From contig NZ_JODC01000007.1 of assembly GCF_000720765.1 (NCBI RefSeq), forward strand, positions 310,001-374,000: a stretch of DNA of 64,000 nt, in the 5' to 3' direction. This document shows, piece after piece, positions 35,132 through 46,700 of this stretch. The first letter of the stretch is position 1. Every line of letters begins with the position of its first letter. Origin of the DNA: Streptomyces sp. NRRL S-646. GTDB lineage: Bacteria; Actinomycetota; Actinomycetes; Streptomycetales; Streptomycetaceae. Position numbers and translations under genes: made by a program. The notes beneath the pieces were generated by a model. It searched no databases, had not been told where the DNA came from, and saw only the letters and a list, made by a program, of their open reading frames with translations.

Positions 35132-35968
35132 ATGTGCCGATGGCTCGCTTACTGGGGAACACCCCTGCTTCTCGACACCATCCTCTACAAACCGGCCCAC
35201 TCGCTGATCGATCAGAGCCTCCACTCCAAACTGGGTGTCGAGACGACGAACGGCGACGGTTTCGGCATCGGGTGGTACTCGCAGGAGAGTATCGACACCC
35301 CGGCCTTGTTCAGGGACGTCGGCCCCGCCTGGAACAACCGCAACCTGAGGGAGATCGCGGATCATGTCCGCTCCCCGTTGTTCTTCGCCCACATACGGGC
35401 GACGACCGGCACGGCGGTGCAGCAGACGAACTGCCACCCGTTCCGGCACGGCCGATGGATGTGGATGCACAACGGCGTCATCACAGATTTCCACCTCATG
35501 CGTCGCGAGTTGTCCCTGCTCGTCGACCCTGGGCTGTACTCCGACATCGAAGGAACGACGGACTCGGAGGTGATGTTCTACCTGGCGCTCACCCTCGGCC
35601 TGGACCAGGACCCGCCGGGCGCTGTGTCCCGGATGGTGGGAGTGGTGGAGCGCAGCGGCCGCAACCACGGTGTGGAGTTCCCGCTGCAGATGACAATCGC
35701 CGTGACCGACGGCGAACGAGTATGGGCCTTCCGCTACTCGAGCCAGGGCGCTTCCCGGTCTTTGTTCTACAGCACCCGCGTGGACGCACTGCGCAAGCTG
35801 CACCCCGATGCGGCCTTCCTGCAGGAAGTGTCGGACGAGACCCGCCTCATCGTTTCCGAACCTCTCGGCGACCTGCCTGGCGCCTGGAACGAGGTACCGG
35901 AGAGCAGCTACGGCGTCGTGGAGGCAGGGGCCGACGCGTTGTATCCCTTCGTCCCGGAACCGGCATGA
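35132..35968 (+). CDS. Class II glutamine amidotransferase (EgtC-like)
   Basis: 278 residues. The N-terminus MCRWLAYWG places Cys2 as the Ntn nucleophile after Met removal. Conserved active-site segments follow: NGDGFGIGWY, HIRATTGTAVQQTNCHPF, MWMHNGVITDF and GTTDSEVMFYLAL. EgtC enzymes cleave gamma-glutamyl amides in ergothioneine synthesis, but no other egt gene is nearby, so this stand-alone relative could hydrolyse another gamma-glutamyl substrate. The ribosome binding site is weak (AGGTGATC). Confidence 0.88.
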   Translation: MCRWLAYWGTPLLLDTILYKPAHSLIDQSLHSKLGVETTNGDGFGIGWYSQESIDTPALFRDVGPAWNNRNLREIADHVRSPLFFAHIRATTGTAVQQTNCHPFRHGRWMWMHNGVITDFHLMRRELSLLVDPGLYSDIEGTTDSEVMFYLALTLGLDQDPPGAVSRMVGVVERSGRNHGVEFPLQMTIAVTDGERVWAFRYSSQGASRSLFYSTRVDALRKLHPDAAFLQEVSDETRLIVSEPLGDLPGAWNEVPESSYGVVEAGADALYPFVPEPA

Positions 35969-36010
35969 CACGTGGACTGCTTCTCATCAGCCCGAGGCCC
36001 CCAGCACGAC

Positions 36011-36379
36011 TCATGCCGTTCTTGTGGCGGACCGCTTCGCGCTCTTGCCCCTGCTGGTGCCCGTGCCGCTCCGACCGGGCTTGGCGGGCACGTTCTTCCT
36101 GCTCGTGGCCTTGGCGGTGCCTGCGGCCGGCTGCGACGGCGCTGTCCGGCTCGGTGCGGTCGGCCACTTGAACTCGATCTCCAGCTCGATCTCCCCGTTG
36201 CCTACCTCGACTTCCACCTCGCTGCGAAGGTCGTCGGGAATCCGCAGGCTCAGCGTCGCGGGGCCGATTTCCAGTTCGGCATCCCCGCCCTCTCTCAGTG
36301 CAGCTGCAAGTGCGGTGAGCTGGTCAGCCGCCTCAATGCGTGACAGCGAGGCCTTCTGCTCGAACTTGAGATCCTTCAT
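36011..36379 (-). CDS. Amphi-Trp domain protein with basic C-terminal tail
   Basis: 122 residues from the ATG at 36379 (GGAGG six bases upstream). The amphi-Trp domain fills the first 80 residues (MKDLKFEQKASLSRIEAADQ ... LSLRIPDDLRSEVEVEVGNG ... FKWP). The domain name rests on memory of similar proteins; its function is unknown. The last 40 residues are Lys/Arg/Ser/Thr/Ala-rich and resemble a nucleic-acid-binding tail. It converges on the amidotransferase with 42 bp between them. Confidence 0.82.
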   Translation of the reverse strand: MKDLKFEQKASLSRIEAADQLTALAAALREGGDAELEIGPATLSLRIPDDLRSEVEVEVGNGEIELEIEFKWPTAPSRTAPSQPAAGTAKATSRKNVPAKPGRSGTGTSRGKSAKRSATRTA

Positions 36380-36589
36380 GGGTGCCTCCGATCCGGAACA
36401 AACAGGGCATAACGCCAATTCTGAGGCCATATGCAGGATCGGACATCCTCACGGCCGGGCGAAGAGCCCGCACTCGCGCCGCCGGAGTGGACGAGTGATC
36501 GTCGCCGAGCCGGCATCGCCCAAGCGCAGAGGAAGCGCCCGAGCTGGTCTTTCGTCCGTCCGGCGCCTCCCCCGGTTCGATCATCGGCG
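36380..36589. other. Gap of 210 bp
   Basis: No gene or clear hairpin is visible between the end of the 36590-37723 gene and the amphi-Trp gene; it should contain the latter's promoter. Confidence 0.4.
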
Positions 36590-37723
36590 TCAGTAACGTC
36601 CGTTCTGGTACACCTCTTTGCTGTCGCCGACGGCGGTGGTCACCACGGCCCATATGTCGTGGCCCGTGTCGCGGGTGCCCTTGTCGTGGTTGTACTGGAA
36701 CTCGAAGACGTATGTTCCGGGGTCGAGGGTGATGCCCGCGTTGAGCGTCACGACGTAGTCCGCTCCGCCGTCCGAGGCTCTTCCGGTGTGCACCGTGACC
36801 TTGCCGCCGAGGGACGTCCAGACGCCGGTGTTCGCCACGCCGCCGGTCTGGGCCACGTGCAGGACGACTTTGAGCGCGCTGAGCTTCTTGGTGGTCGTGA
36901 CGCTGACGTTGCTCTGGCTCCAGTAGTCGTTGGGGGACGTCACGGAGGTCCGTACGGAGAGGTAGCTGCTCTGCCCGGCCGTCGAGGACTTGGCCGCGGC
37001 CTTCTGGGGTGAGACCGCGGCGGGGTGCCCTGACGAGGGGGTGTGACCGTTCTGGGCGTCGGCGGCCGCCAGGCCTACGGCGGGGGGCGCTGCCGCGGCT
37101 GCCTTCCCGGCCCCTGCCGCAAGGCGTCCTTTCGCAGGCGTCGTCGGGGTCTGGGTCGGGGTGCCCGCCTCGTCGAGGCCCTTGCCGGGGCCCAGGATCG
37201 GCTCCGGCTTCTCCTTGGCCGTCGCGGTGGAGGAATGCGAGCCCAGTCCCTCGGTCACCCCTACCGCCGCGAGAAGGGCACCGGCCGCGACGGCCACGCC
37301 GAGAAGCCACTTCGAGACGGCGTGACCGGCGACGGCCCCCGTGGGAACCGGCGCCGCGTGCGCACCGCGCTGCTGCTCGGCGACAGCCGCCTGCCACAGT
37401 GCCACCGAAGACCCCTCGCCGGCAGCCTCCGTGTCGGCCTTGGTGTCGTCACCAGCCGGCTGCGCGGAAGGGGGTGCCGGGGCCGCCGGCTGCTCGGCCT
37501 GCGCAGACTTCGGCTCAGCGGTGCTCTCGTCCTGGCCTTCGGCCTGCGGGGCGGCCCACGGCAGGGGTTGATCCCACACGGCGCCCGTCTGCGCGGCAGC
37601 CTGGTTGCCGGTGTCGGCGTCCGGTGCTGTGGGCGCCGGGGCGAGCGCGACCTGCGCCTGGGACTGCCCGGCGGATCTGTCCGTCCCGCCGGGTTCCTTG
37701 GCGGACTGGTCTCCTGCTGTCAT
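36590..37723 (-). CDS. Single-TM surface protein downstream of the giant gene
   Basis: 377 residues from ATG 37723. Residues 1-135 are Gln/Ala/Pro/Glu-rich and probably disordered inside the cell; one TM helix lies at about 138-160 (WLLGVAVAAGALLAAVGVTEGL); an Ala/Pro/Thr linker follows; residues about 250-377 form a beta-sandwich-like outer domain (YLSVRTSVTSPNDYWSQSNV; DPGTYVFEFQYNHDKGTRDT). No cysteine is seen. It starts 20 bp after the stop of the giant ORF and is surely on the same transcript, so it may anchor, export or receive the giant protein. No family is recognised; the outer domain resembles cellulose-binding-like folds only in strand pattern. Confidence 0.8.
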   Translation of the reverse strand: MTAGDQSAKEPGGTDRSAGQSQAQVALAPAPTAPDADTGNQAAAQTGAVWDQPLPWAAPQAEGQDESTAEPKSAQAEQPAAPAPPSAQPAGDDTKADTEAAGEGSSVALWQAAVAEQQRGAHAAPVPTGAVAGHAVSKWLLGVAVAAGALLAAVGVTEGLGSHSSTATAKEKPEPILGPGKGLDEAGTPTQTPTTPAKGRLAAGAGKAAAAAPPAVGLAAADAQNGHTPSSGHPAAVSPQKAAAKSSTAGQSSYLSVRTSVTSPNDYWSQSNVSVTTTKKLSALKVVLHVAQTGGVANTGVWTSLGGKVTVHTGRASDGGADYVVTLNAGITLDPGTYVFEFQYNHDKGTRDTGHDIWAVVTTAVGDSKEVYQNGRY

Positions 37724-37742
37724 CTGAGCTTCGTTCCCTTCG

Positions 37743-40700
37743 TCATTGCATGTCGGTACTGCTGCCGGTGTCGGCAGCGTGTTGATCACCGTTGATTCGC
37801 GTGAGGAACCTTTCCGCGCTGGCCTCGGCGGTCTCCGCGCCGTCCGCCTGGTGCGCCGGGCCGGCGGATCCGCTCCCGGGCGCCGTCTCCAGGGGCGGCT
37901 GCGGTGGAGAGTCGTCCGGCGCGGTATCGCCGTTGACCCGGGTCAGGAACCCCTCGACGAGGCCGTCCGTCGTCCGCTCCGCGCCGGACGCCGCCCCGGC
38001 GTCGTCGTCGACGTGTGCGGTGGTCGTCTCCGGTGCGGTGACGAGGACTTCCGCCAGCGCGGGTGAGTCCGCGAGGTCGATGGGGAGCATGAAGTACAGG
38101 CCGCCTGGAACGTTGACGAGCAGCTTTCCGTGCGGGCCGGAGAGGACGACGTCCAAGTCGGCCTTGTAGTAGCGGAACGGCCGGACACTGGCGACGTTCC
38201 GCTCCAGGATCTCCTCGGCCTCCGCGGCCCGCTCCCCGGACGTCTCCGCCTCGTAGCGCAGGGGTGCCGAGTCCCGGAGCGAGTGGCCGTCGATGTCTCC
38301 GCCGAGGTCGGGGCCGGCCCCGGCGAACCATGCGCCGGTCCGGCCATGGACGTGCTCCTGTGTCTCTCGGCCCTGGTTGAAGTGGCGCGAGAGGATCTCC
38401 ACGTCGGACTCCGGCAGGACGGTGACACGGGTGATGCGCATGCCTGCGGTCACCTGCTCGCCGCCCACCTGCACCTGGTACCGGTGCCGCAGCAGGCGTT
38501 CCAGGCTCAGCCGCAGCTGCACCTCGTTGGTGAGGTGGTCGTACAGGATGCCGGGGAGCGTGGTGCGGTCCGGCCGCCAGGTCTGCGGCGCCTCGGGCCG
38601 GGGGCGTGTGGTGGTGGGCGCCGCGGGCAGCGCGACCCAGCGGTTGATCTCGGTCGCGGCGGGCAGTGCCCAGGGATGTCCGTGCTCGGACATCAGGTCC
38701 ACCAAGGCGTCGTTCAGGGGATGTTCCTGGGGCTGCCACACCGGCGGGGCGGCATCCTGGGGGTGGTCGGGCGTCGGTTGCGGTGCCTGGCCGGGCTGGA
38801 CGAGGTGCTCGGGGATGACGACGCGTACCCAGCCGTCGACGGTGCCGTCCTCGGGCCGCTGCGGGAACCGGGCGAGGTACGACCGGGGCCGGGAGCCGGC
38901 CGCCGCCCAGCGCCGGCGCCCCATCAGGCTCGAGACGGCGAGGGGCACCCCGTGGAGGAGTCGGACGGGTGCGGAGAGCACCTCGGGCAGTTGTCCGGTG
39001 AGGGTCATCTCGACCCTGAACCGCTGCCGCAGCCGGAACTCGACCGACGGGTTGCGGGTCTGGCCCCAGTAGACCTCCACGTTCTCTTCGTGCTGCTCGT
39101 GGGCCGTGCTCGCCTCACCGGACCAGCCGCCCGCGACCTGGAGGCCGCCCTGTGTCCCCCCGCCGACCCTGCCGTGCAGTTCGCCGTGGACCTCGACCTC
39201 GGTCGAGCGGGAGGTGCTGGTCGTCTCCTCGGTGATCGCCTTGCCCCGCAGCAGCATGGTCAGCTCGGGACGGGCGTGCTGCGACAGCGGTTCCAGGGTC
39301 TCGGCGGTGACCTTGGTCCACAGGTAGCGGGTGGCGCCGAACGCCGAAGGGATGGGCAGCCACCGGGTGACTCCGCCTGTGTTGAGCAGGGTGAACTGGT
39401 CGAGCAGGGCGGCGGGTGAGTAGGAGGCCTCGATGGAGCTCAGCAGCAGGCTCGGGCGGTGACCGAAGCCGTCGGCGTCGGGCCGTAGCAGGCCCTGCTC
39501 CGTCAGCCACTGCTTCATCGTCTCCAGCACGCCGTCCGCCTGCAGCACCTCCGGGTGGGTGCCTCCGGGCAGCAGCGCCAGGTCGAAGTGACCGGTCGGC
39601 GGCTGCGGTTCGACGGGCGCCACGCCGTCCGGCACCGGCAGAGACAGGTCGAAGATCCGCCGCTCGGGGACCACGAACTCCAGGCCGTGCCTGACCTCCA
39701 GCACCCGCTCGACGTCGGTCGTGCCGGATGCGCTGCGGGTCAGTGCGTCGGTCAGGTGGGGGCTGCGCCAGCGGTGCAGGGTGATCCGGAACACCGCGTG
39801 GGCGCGGTAGGTGTGCTTGGGCCCGCCGTATGTGCCGCGGGTGATGCCGACGGGGCCGACGGCCGTGCCGTGGCCGCTCTCCCAGCCCCACTGGAGGCCG
39901 CCGCCGAAGGTGGCGCGCAGTTCGCCGGTCAGCGGGTGGTGCTGCTGGGCCGGGGACTGCCGCTCGCCGGTCGTGAGCCGCTCCACGCCGGTCGCCGCCG
40001 ACTGCTCGCCGTCCTCCTCGCCGTGGCCGAAGTGGAGGGCCGGACCCAGGCGGCCCGCCACGCCGACGGTGCGGGTGCGCTCGGCGGTGCGTTCGTAGTG
40101 GGCGGTTCCGCTGGTGTTCTGCCACAGCTGGAAGGCGGCCCCGGTGTGCGCCTGCACATGCTGCGGTTCGGCGGCGACGAGCTGCAGCCGCAGGGCCTGG
40201 TGCCACCCGTCGGGCCCGTCGGGCAGCTCCACCAGCCGCCCCTGGCTGGTGGTCAGGGACGGGAAGTGGGCCACCAGTTCGTTCGGCGCGAACGGCTTCT
40301 TGATCTCCGCAGGCCAGTTCGCCGGGTCCGCCTGCCACTCGTCCGCAAGTCTGTTGGCCTGCTGGTACATCGTCGCCGCCGTACGTGCCACTTCGGGCGC
40401 GGACAGGAACGACCGGTACACGACTGCGGAGCCGTGGCTGGTGAAGTCCACCAACTGGTCGGCGGCCGGCAGGGATTCGAGGGGCCGCACCCGCCCGGCC
40501 TCAGCCAGCAGCTGCGCCGGGATCCTCCCCGACGGCACGTGCAGATGCGGCATGGCCACCCGGGCCACCACCTCGTCCGGCCGGTCGATCCACCACTTCT
40601 GCTCTCGGTGGCCGTCGGTGCGTACGGACAGCTCGTACACGGCGTCGTAGACGTGCTCGTCGGCCTTGCCCCCCATGTCGGCGCGCTGTGTGGACTTCGC

Positions 40701-43700
40701 CGCGCCGGAGAACTGGTGCTCGGTGCCGCGCCCGATGCTGCCGGTCAGCCCCGCCTGTCCGAGGCGCAGCCGCAGGAGCTTGGTCGGTCCGGCATCGCCG
40801 CGGGCGCCCACGAAGGCCCGCAGCTTCCAGGCGTTCTTGCGCTCTCCGCTGACCGTGGCGCCCTGCCCGGAGCGGATGTTGAGCGACATCGGCCGCGTCT
40901 CGTCGCCGGTGGCGCCGCCGACGCGCTCCCGCAGCCGGGCGGTCACCGACACGTGGTACGTCCGCCCGCTCAGCCGCACGGAGTGCTCGACGCCCGACAT
41001 CAGCTGCGTGAGGTCGGTCTCCAGGGACGGCCGCCCGAACGCGGTGAGCAGTTCCCGGTCCGCGCCCGCCCAGTTCACCCTGGGGCGGCCCAGCTTGAGG
41101 AAGGGCAGGTGGCCGGTCAACTTCAGTCGGCGGCCGGTCAGTTGCTGGTGCGTCTGGCCGATGACGGTGCGGATCTGGTCGTGGACCAGTTCGGCGCCGG
41201 GCAGGCCGAGGAGGGTTCCGAAGCCCAGACCGCGCCGCGTCGCCAGGGCCAGCGGTTCGCGTTCGTGCGGCTGCGGCAGGGGTGAGTCCAGCCGCTCCGG
41301 GCGCCGGTACGCCGCCTGCGGCAGGCCGACGCCCAGTTCGGCCGCCTCGGCGAGCAGCGCCCGCACATAGGGCCGTGCCTCCACCGGACCGACCGGCTGG
41401 GGCTGCCGCAGCAGCGGGGCGTCCGCACCGAGCACGCGGCGCTCGAAGTCGGCGGCCTCATGGCTGGGGACGCCCAGTTCGGCCGGCACGATGCGGGTGA
41501 GCGGCTCGATGCGGTGCGTGGTGGAACGCACCTCGAGGGAGACGTTCAGCGAGGCGCGGTAACGCGCGTGGTCGTCCGTGGTCTGGACGATGGTGTGGAG
41601 GGCGGTCGACACGGCCAGGCCCTGGCTGGTGCCGCGCTGGACCTCGCCGGTGAGCGAGACGAACTCCGCCGGCCCCACGACGACCCGGCCGCCCAGCGAG
41701 ACGCTGCTCTTTGCGCCCTCCTTGCGGTGCGCCACCAGCGTGCTGGCGGAGTCCTCGCGCACGGGGACCTTGGCGGTGTCGCCCAGGTACTCCAGGCCTT
41801 CGATCGTCGCCCTGATCGCCACATGGCCCTGGAAGGACCGGCCGAGGCCGGTGGAGAGGGACACCCGGTCCGTGACCAGCTCGTTGCCCAGCAGGTAGCG
41901 GCTGCGGTTGATGGCGGAACGCTCGTTCAGCTGGACGAGGGTCCGTTCCATCAGTGTTCGTACGGCTTCGGCGGGCAGTCCGGCGGCGTGCAGCCGACGC
42001 TCGAACTCGGCGGCCAGCGGTGTCAGGTCGATGGCGTTGAGGATTGTACGGGCCCGATGATGCCCGGCGTCCTGCTGTTCGCCCTCGCGCACGGGGGCGG
42101 CGTGGGGCACGTGCTGCAGAGCGCCCGGGACCGTCAGCGACTTGGGCAGCCGCACGGTGAGACGTTCAGGGATGACCCGGTCGTGCCGGCGTTCCTCGCC
42201 GTCGACGAAGATCCGCAGCTGCAGGCCCGCACGGAACGGGGTGCTCTGCTGCATCCAGATCTTCCGGTCGAAGACCACCCTGCGGCTCGTCTGTGTCTGG
42301 CCGGTGCGGTGCGCCTCGACGCTCAGCACCGGCGCCGGCGTCACCGACGACACGACCCTCGATCCGGTGGAGATCGCCGTCAGCAGGGAGCTCGCGCCGG
42401 ACCAGCCGCCCTCCCCGGCGGACTTGTGAGTGGTCGCCAGGGAGCCCCAGTTGAGGGCGTACCCGTCGACCGGGGACGCCTCCTGCGGCAACGGCTCCAC
42501 ATTGCGCAGCACCGGCCGCACCCACACCACATGACCGTCCGCGGTGAGCAGCCGGCCGCGCTGGAGGGCCGCCTCCCAGAAGTCCAGCAGCCGCTCCCGG
42601 TCGGCCGCGGCGTTGCGGGTGTCCTCGCCGGCCGCCAGTGCCTCGGGCACCTCCCCACTGCGGAGCAGTGTGCGAAGGGCCTCGCGGATGCCCGTCTCCA
42701 GCTCGGCGCTGTCGCCGTCGTGCCGTACCGCATACGCGATGTTGTTGGCCCACTGCCGGATCAGCGCCTCGTCCCAGGGGTCGACGGCGGTGACGTTCAG
42801 TTCGCCGTGCGCGTCCATGCCGTTCCCGCCCATGTACCAGGGGACTTCGGCGTGCGGCGGGCTCGCAGCGGCGTCCGTCTGCGGCTCGCGCTCCTGTACG
42901 GCGTGGGCGGCGGCCGCGTCGGACTGCTCGCGCACCTCCGTCACGTCGGCGGCAGGCCGGTCCGGCTGCTCGGGCTCGTGCACCGTGGACGGTGAGTTCC
43001 CCGGGGTGTGAAGCGGCTCGGTCGGTGTGCCTTCGGCGCCGAAGAGGAACGTGTCTGCGGTGGCCTGGTTCCCGATGACGAACTGACGGCGGGGATCCGT
43101 GCTCGTCCCGGTTTCGTCGCCCACCCAGCCGATGGTGAGGTGGCCGCCGACCTGCGCGGCGTCCGCCCACGCGAATCCGAGTTCCCCGTCCGGGTGGTGG
43201 CTGACCTGGACCGGCCGGCCCGACAGCTCCGGGGGGACCTCGTGCAGGTAGATCTGGTGCGAGACCAGTTCGCCTCGGGGCCCGAACACGGTCTCCAGGC
43301 CCGTGGCCTCGTGTGTCACCGGCCGCAGCCCGTCCGGCCGAGCGGGCAGCACGGTGAATCCGTTCACGGAAAGTCCCGCCGCGTCCACGACCGGCCCGGC
43401 CTCCTCCAGCGCCCGGCGGGCGGCCGCCCACAGCGCCTCGTGCGCCGCGGCCCGCAGTTCGGCGAGCCCGTCGGGGTCCGCCCACGGATTCAGCCCGGAA
43501 CGCCGCAGGAAGTCCGTGGCATCGCGCGAGATCAACGGCACCAGCACCTGCGCAGGCTCACTGCGCGGGCCGGACGACCGCTCCCCGGGCAGCATCTCGT
43601 CGAAGATCCGGGCCAGCTCCTGGTCGTACTCCACGCCGACCGTGCCCACATGGTTCTGCGGCCGTGTCCGGGGCGCACGCCTCGCCGGCAGCCCCTCGTT

Positions 43701-46700
43701 CAGCCTGCGCAGCCAAGTCCGCCACGGCACCGCACTGTTGTGGCGCGCCGGGACCAGAATCCCGTCCGTGCCGAAGCGGAGCGCCTCGCCGGTCACCCGG
43801 TCGGTGAGGACGTATCCGTCCGAGGTGGTCTGCAGGCCGTGGGACGCCACGACCAACGGATCGTCGGCGACCAGCTCCGCGACCCAGCCGTGGGGTGCGC
43901 CCTGCGAGACGGGGACCCGGAGCCTGCGGATCAGCGCACCGGCCAGGTGCTCGGGCAGGCCCTCACCGTAGAGCGGGACCTCGACATCCCGGGGCACGCC
44001 GTTCCCGTCGACCCGCCACCCCAGGTCGTCCCCAGGGGCGTTGATCCAGACCTCGGTCAGCGTCCCCGACGCGTCGCGCACCTCGCCCAGTTCGTAGTGG
44101 TCCGCCCCCACCACCGACAGTTCGGGACCGTCCTCGCCCGCGGCGAACCGCAGGAAGTCCTCCGTTCCCGTCAACCGCACGTCCAGCGCCTGCGGCACCC
44201 CGTCCACGGCGAACTGCCAGCGCACCTCTCCCGCCGCGTCGGACGCGGTGTACCCGCCGTCCGCCCGCGACGTCACCGTCCAGCCGGGCAGCGGCCTCAT
44301 CTGCGCGTCCACGGCCTCCGGGAGCGCCGGCAGTCCCAGCAGCTCGTACCGGGCTACGGCCTCCGGGGACGGCACCACCAGCCGGAACCCGGGAACCGCG
44401 GGCAGTCCCTCGGGAACGGCCGGCAGTCCCGGCCGCCACTGCGCCCGCTGTCTGCCGCGGGACTCCGCCTGCCCGGACTGCTCCTCCCGCAGCTCCTCGT
44501 GCGGGGCGTCACCGGACGCCTCCGGCACAGCGGGCTGCTCGTGCCGCGCCTCGGCCGACGGCGCCTCAGCCTCACCCATCGGGGTCTTCCCGCGGTCCGA
44601 GTTCGCGCTGCCGGACGACTCGCCGGCCTGCGGCAGCCTCTGACGGACCAGCACGCCCCGGGTGTCGAAGCGCCACTCGGCCACCGCACCCTCGTACGGG
44701 CCCGCCAGCGGCAGCGTGACGGTCAGACCGTCCCTGAACCGGGCCATCCGCCCGCCCTCGACCGGAACGCCGTCGCGGTCCAGCAGTGCCAGCGGGCCCT
44801 CGATACCGGCCGGCTCCCGCAACCGCACCACATGGTCGACACCCGGCAACTCCAGTTCGCGGTACTCGAAGCGGACACGGGAATCGAGGAACAGGGCGCC
44901 CTCGGCCCCCTGGACAACGAACCCGCCGCCCTCACGCGGCAGCACCGTGCGGTCCGGTACCACCGCACCCTCGGCGTCCGCCAACTCCAGCCGCGAGGAC
45001 GCCTCAGAGGTGCCGGTCGCCCCGGTGTCCGTCCGCCGCAGTCGGTACCCGGCCAGCGGCGTGGCACCGTGCAGCGGCTCCTCCACCACACGCACCGCCG
45101 GAGCGGCGGCGGGATGCGGCACCTGCTCCGGTCGGTCGCTCTCGGGGGCGTCGGCTAGCGTGTGCGGCTGCTCGTCGACGGACAGGGCCTCGTCCTCGGA
45201 CCCGTCGCTCGGTGCGGTGGCCTCCGCGTCCTGCGTGCCGTCCGCGTGCTCCGCGGGCTCCTCAAGCTCCTCGGGCACGGTCGACAGCACCGGCTGCCAA
45301 GTCCGCCCGGTGCGGCGACGCTCCCGCACCTCCCCGGTGCTCGGGGCGGCGTCGTCACCCGGCTCCGACAGACCCAGTCGGCCCAGTCCCTCCCGGTCCA
45401 CCACGACCAGGATGGGCTCGTCCGGCCCGGTGGTGATCGGCTCCCGCCACTGGGCGGGGAGCTTCTTGGCGCGGTAGGCGGGAGTGACCGTCCACCGGGG
45501 TGTCAGCCGTACCAGGTAGCGGGGCCCGGCATCGCCCTCCCCCTCGGGCTTCGGCTCCTTGCGGGTCGTCTCGCCGGTGACCGACTGCGCTCCCCCGTAC
45601 GTCAGCCAGGTGCTGTACGCGTCGTCGCCCAGTACGAAGGGCCGGTTCGCCGCGGTGTGCTCCCCGAGACGGATCGTCGGTTCGCGGAGGTCGGCGTACC
45701 ACGCGGGGCCCGCTTCACCGGAGCTCGTCCAGCTCGTCTCGGCCTTCGAGGTGTCGGAGGCGGTGGTGGTCAGGGAGCCTTCGCGGATCGTCCGGACCAC
45801 ATCCCGCGCCACCACGTCGGCCTTGACGGTCACCTTCTCCAGTGCGCTCCCGGTGATCTCAATGACGTGTCCCCGCGGCGACAGGACGTCCGGCAGCTTC
45901 GACCGCAGCACCGCGGCCCCCGTGCGTGCCTGCAACTCGAAGCCCGCACGAGGACGCAGCACCGGCCGCCCGTCCTGACCCCCGAAGGCCAGCTCGTCCA
46001 GCACGGTGCGAAGCCCGGGTGCGTCGAACTGGCGTACCAGCGCCTTCGCGGGCAGGCCCACTTCGAGCCCGGCACCGTGCGGCCACTCGGCCAGCGAGCC
46101 GTGGACCGGCGCCGCCACCGACGGGCCCGCATCGTCCGCCAGGGGCAGCACCTCCTCCGCCGGCACCGTGGAGCGCGCCGCGCCGGGCAGCGTGAACCGC
46201 GCGGTCCACGAGCCGCCGAACGAGCGGCCGCCCAACTTGGGCATCCAGTCCGGCAGATGCCTGCTGTAGTGCCCCGGACGCGCGTACGGGTACACGTCCA
46301 TCGTCACCAGCAGGTCGTGAAGGAACTGCACACTCTCCCCCGGCCCGGAGCCGGGCCTGGACCTGGACCTGGAACGGGAGCCCGACCGGGCCGTGGCCCC
46401 GGAGCCCTCCGCGGACGCGGCGCCGGACTCGGAGTTGATGACCGACGCCGTGTGCTCCTTGGTCACCTCAGTCTTCGTGGCCCATGAGTGGGAGTGGCCG
46501 AATCCGGCCATGAGCAGGGAGGCAGGACGGTGCGCCACGCCCGGGTTGGCGATGGCGTACACGCTCCACGAGGCGGACAGACCGGACTGGGTCGTGTCGG
46601 TCGTGCGCTCGGTCGTGTCCAGGCCGTCCTTCGAGGTGTGGCGCGAGAGCGTGGCGTGGTAGCGCCCCTGGCCGAGCCGGGCCCGCAGCACCACCAGCTG

